This document shows, one piece after another, positions 1-7,649 of a stretch of DNA of 64,000 bases. Source of the stretch: an uncultured Roseovarius sp. (GTDB lineage Bacteria; Pseudomonadota; Alphaproteobacteria; Rhodobacterales; Rhodobacteraceae); NCBI GenBank assembly GCA_947496175.1, contig CANMBU010000001.1, positions 62,001-126,000 of the forward strand, read 5' to 3'. Below the pieces are notes generated by a model, which saw nothing but the letters and a program-made list of their open reading frames with translations, was not told the DNA's origin and ran no database searches. Position numbers and translations under genes: made by a program. Each line of letters starts with the position of its first letter. Positions within the stretch are counted from its first letter, which is position 1.

Positions 1-180
1 ATCCCGCAAGATCCAAACTAGCGGCAGACAGATGAGCGCAGGGATACCCGTGAAAAACGCCATCGCCCAGGGCGCGTCAAACCCGCCCTCTTCGACCAGC
101 CGCAAAGGCAGCCAGAAGATGCCCCAGCACATCCCCGCAAAGAGGCCAGCCCACACAGCCAGTCGGTTGCCGTCCGTCAT
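1..180 (-). CDS. DMT/EamA-family transporter, N-terminal part (cut by window start)
   Basis: Sixty codons read from an ATG at 180 down to the window edge with no stop; too short for the ORF track. The visible peptide begins MTDGNRLAVWAGLFAG and holds two hydrophobic stretches (about residues 8-20 and 38-57), the second ending in LPLVWIL, as in the first two helices of drug/metabolite transporters. Such proteins usually have ten helices in the inner membrane and export or import small metabolites. It starts 18 bases after the stop of the GcvT-family gene on the same strand, so it is probably the third gene of that operon and may move its substrate or product. Family call is from the N-terminus only; the substrate cannot be told. 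Confidence 0.6.
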   Translation of the reverse strand, partial: MTDGNRLAVWAGLFAGMCWGIFWLPLRLVEEGGFDAPWAMAFFTGIPALICLPLVWILRD

Positions 181-198
181 GTAACGCTTTCGCAGATG

Positions 199-1383
199 TT
201 AGGGGCGCTCCGGAATATCCACCAGTTTGCCACGCGGAATTTCACAAGCCTTATCATAAAGCGGCGTTTCCGCCAGCATCGCAGGATAAAGCTGACCATC
301 ATTGCCCTCGATTATAACCTCGGTGCCGGGTCCGGCTTCGGGGCTATCCATCAACACATAGCCAATCCCGTTTTGAAGATAGGGCGAGAAGGCCCCGGCG
401 GTCACGCGCCCGGCCACCGCCCCGTTCCACTCCACGCGCCCATGAATGCGTGGTGTCGCCTCTGGGCAGAGGATGCCGTGCAGGCGTTGGCGTTTGTCGG
501 CTTTTTCTAGTGCCGCTTTTCCGATGAAATCATCCTTGTCCATCGCCACGAAACCACCCAACCCCACATCGTAAGGCGTTGTTGTTTCGTCGAAATCCGA
601 ATTGGCGTTGAGAATTCCGGCCTCCAGCCGCCGTATGTTCATGGAATCCAGCCCAAACATGCGCATCCCATGCGGCGCGCCCGCCTTTTCCAGATGCGCC
701 CAGAGCGCGGGCGCATCATGATGCGGCTCGGTGTAGAACTCCCAGCCCAGCTCATTGGTGTATCCCGTGCGCGTGATCAGCACCCGCTGACCACCGAAAT
801 CGACCCAGGCACTGCCGAAATACCCAAAGGGCGATGGAATGCCGTCTTTGGCCGCCGCTTCGAGGATCTCCATAGAGGTCGGGCCCTGAATTTGGCTCAC
901 GTTGATATATGTGCCGATGATCTGCACATCCATACCCCTGGCATGCGCGCGCGCCCAGTTGATGAAATCGCCATCGGCCTGCACGTACCAATACCGGTTT
1001 TCCTCTAGCCGGGCAAAAACCCCATCCACAAGCAGCCCGCCATTGTCAAAACACGCGATCCCATAGCCGCACCGCCCCACCTTGACCTTGGCCACATTAT
1101 TCACAAAAAGCAGGTCCATCAGTTTGGTCGCGTCGGGGCCGACAATCTCAATGGGCCATTCCCCGGTGTGCAGGCATGCGGCCTTGGTCCGCAGCAGCCA
1201 ATAGCCCTCATCGGTGTCCAGATCATCCATGTAAACGCACATGAACCGGCGGTTATAGACTGTGTAATGCGGGCCGTGTTTGGCCTCGAGATCGTGATAT
1301 ACATGCCGGTGCATATTAAAATCCCACCCCGACCCGGGGCGGGACGTGATCAGATCACGGGTTTTGCCATCGCTCGACATCAT
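199..1383 (-). CDS. GcvT-family aminomethyltransferase-like protein
   Basis: A 394-residue protein with the glycine-cleavage T-protein fold: a folate-binding domain (about 40-290) followed by a GCV_T C-terminal barrel (about 300-385). Members move a methyl or methylene group from an amine or sulfonium substrate to tetrahydrofolate in the cytoplasm. The ATG overlaps the stop of the upstream Rieske gene (ATGA), which indicates translational coupling. A glycine-cleavage role is unlikely because gcvH and gcvP are absent. The DMSP demethylase DmdA belongs to the same fold, but the N-terminus here (Asp/His-rich, MHRHVYHDLEAKHG) and the Rieske partner do not match what I recall of DmdA. My inference is folate-dependent handling of the one-carbon unit released from a methylated amine. 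Fold is confident, substrate is not. Confidence 0.85.
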   Translation of the reverse strand: MMSSDGKTRDLITSRPGSGWDFNMHRHVYHDLEAKHGPHYTVYNRRFMCVYMDDLDTDEGYWLLRTKAACLHTGEWPIEIVGPDATKLMDLLFVNNVAKVKVGRCGYGIACFDNGGLLVDGVFARLEENRYWYVQADGDFINWARAHARGMDVQIIGTYINVSQIQGPTSMEILEAAAKDGIPSPFGYFGSAWVDFGGQRVLITRTGYTNELGWEFYTEPHHDAPALWAHLEKAGAPHGMRMFGLDSMNIRRLEAGILNANSDFDETTTPYDVGLGGFVAMDKDDFIGKAALEKADKRQRLHGILCPEATPRIHGRVEWNGAVAGRVTAGAFSPYLQNGIGYVLMDSPEAGPGTEVIIEGNDGQLYPAMLAETPLYDKACEIPRGKLVDIPERP

Positions 1384-2534
1384 GTGCCTGTCTCCGGATC
1401 CAGATTGGCGCCCAGCGCTTCGGCCACCAGATTTTGAAAATGATGCACCGCATGTTCACTCAACTCGGTTTTGCCTGCATCCACGACGAACCGGCCCTGA
1501 TTGTATCCGCTTGATTTCAAACCTTTTTGCACGCTTTCACAGAGACCAATATCCTCTGGTTGCAGCACGTCGATCTGATAATTGATCGCATCGCGCAGCT
1601 GATCGGTGACTTTGCCATCCTTCACAAACCAGTCCTGAAACTCGACGCAGCGCTCTGGCGCGGTCGGGTTCATCTGCAGCACCGACAGGTTGGCCTCTCC
1701 AGGATAGGCCCAGATGGTGAAATTCGGCCAGACATACCATCCTGCATAGCCGAAATCGACGTCACCGGGCTGGAATGAAAAGGCGCGGTTGCTCAGCGAT
1801 TTGGGGTTCCCCGCGCATTGGCTGGAGTAATATTTCGACGTGACCGTGCGGTAGCTGTCCATGTCCACCAAGTCGACGAAGTCCTTATGCGCCGGGTGGC
1901 AGTGGTAGCATTCCAGGAAATTGTCCACGAGCACCTTCCAGTTCGCCTCGACCTCATAGCTATCGCGCTGCGCAAACTGCAGATCATCCACTGACGGGAC
2001 ATAATGACGAATTTCAGACTCCAGATCGCCCATTTGTTCGGCAAATGGCATGGCATCAGCATCCAGATTGACCAAAACCAGACCACAGAACACCTCAACC
2101 CGCACCTCCTTGAGCGAGAATTGCGATTTGTCGAAGCCTTTCACGGTTTCGGTATTCCGCGCTGATTTCAGTGTACCGTCAAAGTCAAACGCCCAGGCAT
2201 GATAGGGGCACGTGATCACGTTCTTGCGCCCCGTGCCCGAGACAAGCTCATGCCCCCGATGTGGGCAGACATTGTAAAACGCCTTGAGATCGCCAGCCCG
2301 CGTCCGCGCAACAAAGACGTTTTGCTCGTGAATACGCACCGTAAGGAACGCCCCCGGCTCGGCCACCTGGCTGACATGCCCCGCATAGTTCCAGCTGCGA
2401 TAAAAAATCGCCTGTTTCTCATGCGCCCAGATCGCGGGATCATGATAGAAACGGGCGGGCAAGGTGTAGCTGTCGCTGGGGTCGGCCCGAAACGGCAGAT
2501 CACCTGGCATCAGGTTGAGAATCGGAAGGGTCAT
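1380..2534 (-). CDS. Rieske non-heme iron oxygenase, alpha subunit (GbcA-like)
   Basis: A 384-residue oxygenase. The Rieske [2Fe-2S] ligands are Cys90-x-His92 and Cys109-x2-His112; the mononuclear iron site follows in the segment NFLECYHCHPAH (Glu208, His211, His216). These enzymes insert oxygen or N-demethylate with electrons from a separate reductase, and none is encoded nearby. The LECYHC type of iron motif is the one I associate with glycine-betaine, choline and related quaternary-amine monooxygenases. I placed the start at the ATG at 2534, preceded by AGGAGG at good spacing, not at the track's upstream start. It is first in an operon with the GcvT-like and DMT genes and divergent from a LysR gene. 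The substrate is inferred to be a methylated amine. Confidence 0.88.
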   Translation of the reverse strand: MTLPILNLMPGDLPFRADPSDSYTLPARFYHDPAIWAHEKQAIFYRSWNYAGHVSQVAEPGAFLTVRIHEQNVFVARTRAGDLKAFYNVCPHRGHELVSGTGRKNVITCPYHAWAFDFDGTLKSARNTETVKGFDKSQFSLKEVRVEVFCGLVLVNLDADAMPFAEQMGDLESEIRHYVPSVDDLQFAQRDSYEVEANWKVLVDNFLECYHCHPAHKDFVDLVDMDSYRTVTSKYYSSQCAGNPKSLSNRAFSFQPGDVDFGYAGWYVWPNFTIWAYPGEANLSVLQMNPTAPERCVEFQDWFVKDGKVTDQLRDAINYQIDVLQPEDIGLCESVQKGLKSSGYNQGRFVVDAGKTELSEHAVHHFQNLVAEALGANLDPETGT

Positions 2535-2626
2535 GGCATCCTCCTGTTGGCGCTGTTGACAGATCAACACATTATTTTGATTATTGGCAAACGCTCTTTT
2601 CTACGCCATTTGACCAAGAATTTCTT
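2535..2626. promoter_or_regulatory. Divergent promoter region, Rieske operon / LysR gene
   Basis: Ninety-two bases between two divergent start codons. An imperfect dyad, TTTG-N8-CAAA at 2576-2591, has the T-N11-A form bound by LysR-type regulators and sits midway, so the flanking LysR protein may act here. No clear sigma-70 boxes were assigned. Confidence 0.4.
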
Positions 2627-3514
2627 ATGCAAAAGCCATCCACGCCACCGCTCGACCTGCTGGAACCGTTCGAGGCCTCGGCCCGGCTTGGCAGTTTTAC
2701 CCGCGCCGCCAAAGAACTTTCGGTCACGCAATCGGCCATCAGCCAACGGGTGCGCAAGCTCGAAGACCTGCTCAACACAAAGCTTTTTGAGCGCGGTCAC
2801 CGCACCATCACGCTCACGCCTGAAGGCCGCGAGTTGCTCAACGGGGTCAGTGTCGCGCTACAACACCTCACCTCTGCCACCCATTCCCTGCGCCAAAGGG
2901 AATCGCGCCCCATCGTGCGTCTGTCGGCGGACACGTCCATTGCGCAGCTCTGGCTGATGCCCCGGCTGGAAAGCTTTCTTCTGGGCGCACACGGGCTTGC
3001 CGTGGACCTGACGGTGTCAGACACCGAAGACGAGGTGCTCAATGCCGATGTGGCGATCCTTCACGGGGCCGGAGACTGGCCCGGCTTTACCGCAGAGCTG
3101 CTCTTTCCGGACGAAATTTATCCCGTATGCTCAAAAAGTTACCTCGCCAGACATCCCATGCGCGATCCTTCCGATCTGCTGGAGACCGAACTCATTGATC
3201 TCGATTACATTCGCTGGAACTGGATCAACTGGGGCATCTGGCTGACCGAAGCCGGGCTTGACCCGGCCCGCGCCCGCACGCTTTTGCGCACCAACAGTTA
3301 TATGGCCCTTCTGGATGCCGCGCGTGCAGGGCTTGGGGTGGCCCTGGGATGGGGCCCATTGATGGATCAGGACCTGGCCGATGGCCTGCTGATCCGCCCC
3401 CTGCCCATCTCTGTGCGACCTGACTATGGCTATTATCTTCTGGTGCGCGACAATTCCGGTGACAGCCCGCACAAGCTTGCCCGGCATCTGAAATCCGCTA
3501 CTTTGAACCGATAA
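2627..3514 (+). CDS. LysR-family transcriptional regulator (GcvA-like)
   Basis: A 295-residue LysR-type regulator. The N-terminal winged helix-turn-helix (about 10-68) contains GSFTRAAKELSVTQSAISQRV; the remainder is a two-lobed effector-binding domain. The length and the long spaced N-terminus resemble the GcvA subgroup. It is transcribed away from the Rieske/GcvT operon with a 92-base shared promoter region, the usual arrangement for a LysR activator of the neighbouring operon. The start at 2627 has no strong ribosome-binding site but gives the expected N-terminus. The effector is presumably the operon's substrate, which is unknown. Confidence 0.9.
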   Translation: MQKPSTPPLDLLEPFEASARLGSFTRAAKELSVTQSAISQRVRKLEDLLNTKLFERGHRTITLTPEGRELLNGVSVALQHLTSATHSLRQRESRPIVRLSADTSIAQLWLMPRLESFLLGAHGLAVDLTVSDTEDEVLNADVAILHGAGDWPGFTAELLFPDEIYPVCSKSYLARHPMRDPSDLLETELIDLDYIRWNWINWGIWLTEAGLDPARARTLLRTNSYMALLDAARAGLGVALGWGPLMDQDLADGLLIRPLPISVRPDYGYYLLVRDNSGDSPHKLARHLKSATLNR

Positions 3515-3629
3515 GGCGACCATAGAGCCGCGGTGTCGGTTTCAGACCTATCAAAGTCGATTGAAGCTTGGGCAGGTTTGGTGTTTGCTGCTTTTGTAGG
3601 ATAGAGACAAATAACCTGGGAGACGGCCG

Positions 3630-4487
3630 ATGCGCTATCATGCGCCTGCGACCCTTGAGGCTGCAACACAATTGCTTGGATCGGATCTGGGAGACTGCCG
3701 AATTTTGGCCGGGGGCACGGACCTTTTGGTGCGGATGCGCTCGGGCTTTGCCGAACCGGACAACATCCTGGACATCAAACGCATAGACGGAATGCGCGAC
3801 ATCACGGCAGAAGATGGCGGATGGCGTCTTGGTGCGGCAGTATCGGGGGCCGAGATGGGCGAGCATGTGGGCCTGACCGCCGACTGGCCCGGTGTGGTAG
3901 AAGCCGCAGGTCTCATCGGCTCGACGCAAATTCAGGGACGCTGCACCGTTGTGGGCAACCTCTGCAACGCCTCCCCTGCCGCCGATAGTGTACCGGCCCT
4001 TGTGGCCGCACGCGCCACAGCGCGGATTGCCGGCCCGAACGGCACGCGCGATGTTCCTGTTGAGGACGTGCCCACAGGGCCCGGCAAGACCTCTTTGGCC
4101 AGGGACGAATTCGTCGCCTCGGTCTTCCTGCCAGCCCGCCCAGACACCTCAGGCGATGCCTACCTGCGGTTCATCCCGCGCACGGAAATGGATATTGCCG
4201 TGGTGGGCTGTGGTCTGTCGCTGACGCTTGATGGCGATGGCACCTGCACAGATGCCTGTGTGGCGCTCGGCGCGGTCGGCCCTAAAGTCATCATCGTCGA
4301 GGACGCCGCCAAGGCCCTGATGGGCACCAAGGTGGACGAGGCCGCGCTGGACGCGTTGGCTGCCGCCTGTTCCGCCGCCGCCACCCCCATCGCCGACAAA
4401 CGCGGCACGGTCGAGTTCCGCACGCATGTCTCCGGCGTGCTGGCCAAACGCGCCGCCAAAATCGCCGCATCCCGCGCAGGAGCCTAA
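3630..4487 (+). CDS. Xanthine dehydrogenase family, FAD-binding (medium) subunit
   Basis: A 285-residue FAD subunit of a molybdenum hydroxylase. The FAD pyrophosphate motif AGGTDLL is at about 27-33, and the second FAD segment, GSTQIQGRCTVVGNLCNASP, is at about 97-116. The subunit passes electrons from the 2Fe-2S small subunit to an acceptor. A GGAG sequence precedes the ATG. It is the first of three subunit genes in the order medium-small-large, the order also found in CO dehydrogenase operons, and the next gene starts 4 bases after its stop. There is no coxD/E/F or xdhC maturation gene in the window. The substrate is unknown. Confidence 0.9.
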   Translation: MRYHAPATLEAATQLLGSDLGDCRILAGGTDLLVRMRSGFAEPDNILDIKRIDGMRDITAEDGGWRLGAAVSGAEMGEHVGLTADWPGVVEAAGLIGSTQIQGRCTVVGNLCNASPAADSVPALVAARATARIAGPNGTRDVPVEDVPTGPGKTSLARDEFVASVFLPARPDTSGDAYLRFIPRTEMDIAVVGCGLSLTLDGDGTCTDACVALGAVGPKVIIVEDAAKALMGTKVDEAALDALAAACSAAATPIADKRGTVEFRTHVSGVLAKRAAKIAASRAGA

Positions 4488-4491
4488 GACC

Positions 4492-4971
4492 ATGAGCAAA
4501 ATTCACGTTTCCACCAAGATCAACGGTGACCCGACCGAGTTCCTTTGCGAACCTGACGAGACGCTTCTCGATGTGCTCCGCGATCAGCTTGGCATGACCG
4601 GCTCAAAAGAAGGTTGCGGCACGGGCGACTGTGGGGCCTGTTCGGTCACTGTGAATGGCCGTCTGGTCTGTTCCTGCCTTGTGCTGGGGGCCGAGGCCGA
4701 GGGGGCTGAGGTTGCCACCATCGAAGGCATGGCCGAGGGCGATCAACTGCACCCGCTGCAGCGGCACTTCATCGAACACGCCGCCCTGCAATGTGGCATC
4801 TGCACGCCTGGTATCCTTGTGGCGGCCAAATCGCTTTTGGAGCACAACCCCAACCCCACCGAGGAAGAAACCCGGTACTGGCTGGCAGGCAACCTCTGCC
4901 GCTGCACGGGCTATGACAAAATCATCCGCGCCGTCATGGCCGCGGGCAAGGAAATGCGGGAGGCATCCTAA
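4492..4971 (+). CDS. Xanthine dehydrogenase family, [2Fe-2S] small subunit
   Basis: A 159-residue iron-sulfur subunit. The ferredoxin-type cluster ligands are Cys42, Cys47, Cys50 and Cys62, in the usual C-x4-C-x2-C-x11-C spacing. The second cluster is in the helical domain, with CGICTPG and CRCTGY. It carries electrons between the molybdenum site and FAD. I chose the ATG at 4492, preceded by AGGAG, rather than the track's start at 4426, which would run inside the medium-subunit gene. The stop overlaps the next start (TAATG), so all three subunits are translated together. Confidence 0.93.
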   Translation: MSKIHVSTKINGDPTEFLCEPDETLLDVLRDQLGMTGSKEGCGTGDCGACSVTVNGRLVCSCLVLGAEAEGAEVATIEGMAEGDQLHPLQRHFIEHAALQCGICTPGILVAAKSLLEHNPNPTEEETRYWLAGNLCRCTGYDKIIRAVMAAGKEMREAS

Positions 4972-7223
4972 TGGCACTCGACAGCAAACAGGTTCTGGAC
5001 ACACGGGAATTCAAGGTTGTCGGCACGCGGGTGCTGCGCCCCGATGGGGTTGACAAGGTCACCGGCAAGGCCCGGTTTGGCGCGGATATCACAGCGCCAG
5101 GCATGCTGGTGGGTTTGGTGCTGCGCTCTCCACACGCGCATGCGCGGATCAAGTCGATAGACACCTCCGCCGCTGAGGCCATGGACGGCGTGCATGCGGT
5201 GGTCACAGCCGCCGATTTTGCGCCCATCGAAGAGGATGATTTCACCGCTGACGTGCTCGACAACTGCATGGCCCGCGATAAAGCCCTCTATGACGGGCAT
5301 GCCGTCGCTGCGGTTGCGGCCAGTTCCAACCACATCGCCAAAAAGGCGCTGAAAGCGATCAAGATCGACTATGAAGTTCTGGATCACGTCACCGATGTGG
5401 ATGAGGCGATCAAGCCCGGCGCACCGATCCTGCATGAGGGCGGCGGCAATGAATCCGTGCCAGAGGGCAGCAGCAAGAACATCATGGCGCGCTATGAGTT
5501 CGGCCATGGTGATGTCGAGGCCGGGCTGAAGAAAGCCGACCGCGTGCTGGAGCGCAGCTACAAGACCGAGGCCACGCATCAGGGTTATATCGAGCCACAT
5601 GCCTGTCTGGCGCAGATGGGTCCTGATGGGCAAGCCGATCTGTGGTGCTGCACCCAAGGGCATTACATGGTGCGCAACACCTGTGCGGCCATTCTGGGCC
5701 TCGATCAGGGACAGTTGCGCGTCACCGCGTCTGAGATTGGCGGCGGCTTTGGCGGCAAGACAACGGTGTTCTTGGAACCTGTGGCGCTCATGCTGGCCAA
5801 GAAATCCTCGCGCCCTGTGAAAATGGTCATGACCCGCTCTGAGGTGCTTCGGGCCACGGGGCCAACCGCCTCAAGTTCGGTTGATGTCCGCATTGGCATG
5901 ACCAAAGACGGTCAAATCACCGCCGCAAGCGCCGAGCTGCGTTACCAGGGCGGGGCCTATGCCGGGTCGCCTGTGGAATTCGGCTCAATGTCGGCCTTCG
6001 CGCCTTATGATCTTGAAAACGTGCAAACAATCGGCTGGGATGTTGTGACCAACCGCCCCAAGCAAGCCGCCTATCGCGCTCCCGGCGCGCCTATGGCCGC
6101 ATTTGCGGTGGAGTCAGCGATTGATGAACTGGCCAAGGGCTTTGACCTTGATCCGCTTGAGGTGCGCCTGAAGAACGCCGCGCGCGAAGGTACGGTGGCC
6201 TCTTATGGCCCCACCTACCCCGCCATTGGCCTTGAAGCGACGTTGCGCACGGCCAAGGACCATCCGCACTGGACAGCCCCATTGGGCGAGAACCAGGGCC
6301 GCGGCGTGGCCTGTGGCTTCTGGTTCAACTTTGGCGGTGACACCTGCGTGTCGCTCAACATCACACCCGATGGCACGGTGACCGTGTCGGAAGGCAACCC
6401 CGATATCGGCGGCTCTCGCGCGTCCATGTCGATGATGGCCGCCGAAGAGCTGGGCATTCCTTATGAGAAGGTCCGCACCATTGTGGCCGACACCGGCAGC
6501 CTTGGTCAGAATGAGGTCACAGACGGCTCTCGGGTGACATTCGCCGTGGGTCTGGCCACCATCGAGGCCGCCCGCGCCGCCAAGCGTGAGATGTGCAAGC
6601 GCGCCGCCATGGTCTGGGGCATTGAGCCCGAGGCGGTGGAATGGAAAGACGGGGCCGCGCATCCCGCTGGCCCCAATGCGGGTACACACCCGCCCATGTC
6701 CCTCGCCGAGATTGCCGAGATTGCGTCCAACACCGGCGGGCCAATCGCGGGCCATCACGAGGCCAACCCAGAAGGCGCCGGTGTCAGCTTTGCCACGCAT
6801 ATGGTCGACACCGAGGTGGATCCGGACACAGGTGCGGTAAAAATCCTGCGCTATACGGTGTTTCAGGACGCAGGCAAGGCCGTGCATCCCGATTATGTCG
6901 AGGGTCAGTTTCAGGGTGGTGCGGTGCAGGGCATCGGCTGGGCTTTGAACGAGGAATATATCTATGGCGAGGATGGCATCCTGCAGAATGCCGGGTTCCT
7001 GGATTACCGCATCCCTGTGGCCTCTGACCTGCCGATGATCGACACGGTGATTTTGGAAATCCCCAATCCGGGCCATCCTTACGGGGTGCGTGGTGTGGGC
7101 GAGACATCCATCGTGCCGCCCCTGGCCGCAATCGCCAACTCGGTGAGCGCGGCTTCGGGTGTACGGATGCAGGATTTGCCAATGTCACCCCCCAAGGTGT
7201 TGAAAGCCATACAAGATCAGTGA
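4971..7223 (+). CDS. Xanthine dehydrogenase family, molybdopterin-binding (large) subunit
   Basis: A 750-residue catalytic subunit that binds the molybdenum-pyranopterin cofactor and hydroxylates or dehydrogenates its substrate. Cofactor-binding landmarks include GGGFGGKT, the segment QGGAVQGIGWALNEE and the catalytic glutamate in GVRGVGETS near residue 711. The active-site loop near residue 366 reads AYRAPGAP. This is neither the AYxCSFR loop of true (form I) CO dehydrogenase nor the AYRGAGR of form II, so the enzyme should not be called CoxL. Loops of this kind occur in hydroxylases of N-heterocycles and aromatic acyl-CoA thioesters. The actual substrate cannot be told. Confidence 0.9.
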   Translation: MALDSKQVLDTREFKVVGTRVLRPDGVDKVTGKARFGADITAPGMLVGLVLRSPHAHARIKSIDTSAAEAMDGVHAVVTAADFAPIEEDDFTADVLDNCMARDKALYDGHAVAAVAASSNHIAKKALKAIKIDYEVLDHVTDVDEAIKPGAPILHEGGGNESVPEGSSKNIMARYEFGHGDVEAGLKKADRVLERSYKTEATHQGYIEPHACLAQMGPDGQADLWCCTQGHYMVRNTCAAILGLDQGQLRVTASEIGGGFGGKTTVFLEPVALMLAKKSSRPVKMVMTRSEVLRATGPTASSSVDVRIGMTKDGQITAASAELRYQGGAYAGSPVEFGSMSAFAPYDLENVQTIGWDVVTNRPKQAAYRAPGAPMAAFAVESAIDELAKGFDLDPLEVRLKNAAREGTVASYGPTYPAIGLEATLRTAKDHPHWTAPLGENQGRGVACGFWFNFGGDTCVSLNITPDGTVTVSEGNPDIGGSRASMSMMAAEELGIPYEKVRTIVADTGSLGQNEVTDGSRVTFAVGLATIEAARAAKREMCKRAAMVWGIEPEAVEWKDGAAHPAGPNAGTHPPMSLAEIAEIASNTGGPIAGHHEANPEGAGVSFATHMVDTEVDPDTGAVKILRYTVFQDAGKAVHPDYVEGQFQGGAVQGIGWALNEEYIYGEDGILQNAGFLDYRIPVASDLPMIDTVILEIPNPGHPYGVRGVGETSIVPPLAAIANSVSAASGVRMQDLPMSPPKVLKAIQDQ

Positions 7224-7229
7224 AGCGAC

Positions 7230-7250
7230 GTCCCGGGCCAGCCCCGGGAC
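7230..7250. repeat. Perfect 8-bp inverted repeat, GTCCCGGG-N5-CCCGGGAC
   Basis: A 21-base palindromic element between the large-subunit stop and the MoaD-like start. Its GC-only stem could fold as a stable RNA hairpin but lacks a T tract, so it is not a typical terminator. Small CCCGGG-rich palindromes of this look are dispersed in many alphaproteobacterial intergenic regions. It may weaken or protect the message between the two genes. Confidence 0.55.
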
Positions 7251-7268
7251 CTCCACCCGAGGCGCGCC

Positions 7269-7514
7269 ATGGTCAAAGTGAAAATCTGGGGCTCTCTGGC
7301 CGCCTTTACCGAGGATCAGCGCGAGGTTGAGGTTGAGGCCAGCACGCTGCGCGAGTTGCTGGAGGGGCTGGGGCAGAGCTACCCGGGCCTCAAACCGCAA
7401 CTTGACCGCGGCGTGTCCGTCTCAATTGACGGACGCATCTACAATGACAGCTGGTTTCAACCTATTCAGCCCGACAGCGAGGTGGTCCTCTTGGCGCGGT
7501 TGAAGGGGGGTTAG
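7269..7514 (+). CDS. MoaD/ThiS-like sulfur-carrier protein
   Basis: An 81-residue beta-grasp protein ending in Gly-Gly, the tail that MoaD and ThiS use as a thiocarboxylate for sulfur transfer. The family ending LLARLKGG and the small size fit. It lies 45 bases after a molybdenum hydroxylase large subunit, across a strong palindrome. Housekeeping moaD normally sits with moaE, which is absent, so this may be a second copy serving the neighbouring enzyme's cofactor or another thiolation. No MoeB/E1-like partner is visible. Confidence 0.75.
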   Translation: MVKVKIWGSLAAFTEDQREVEVEASTLRELLEGLGQSYPGLKPQLDRGVSVSIDGRIYNDSWFQPIQPDSEVVLLARLKGG

Positions 7515-7649
7515 CCAAAGACAGTTTGTCCTGCTTAGAATAAGCCTGTGCGTTCTGTTGTTTTCCATTGCACTATGGCGGAATACGATCTGGCACCGAA
7601 CAGCCAGCCATTGGACTGGCAGCGCGCTGCAAATCGTAAGGAGGTTCTT

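Noticed and set aside
199-1383. Calling the GcvT-family protein DMSP demethylase (dmdA)
   Set aside because: Its N-terminus and operon partner, a quaternary-amine-type Rieske oxygenase, do not fit DmdA, although the fold is shared and DMSP use is common in this group.
4971-7223. Calling the molybdenum enzyme a CO dehydrogenase (coxL)
   Set aside because: The active-site loop is AYRAPGAP, not the AYxCSFR of form I or AYRGAGR of form II, and the coxDEF maturation genes are absent.
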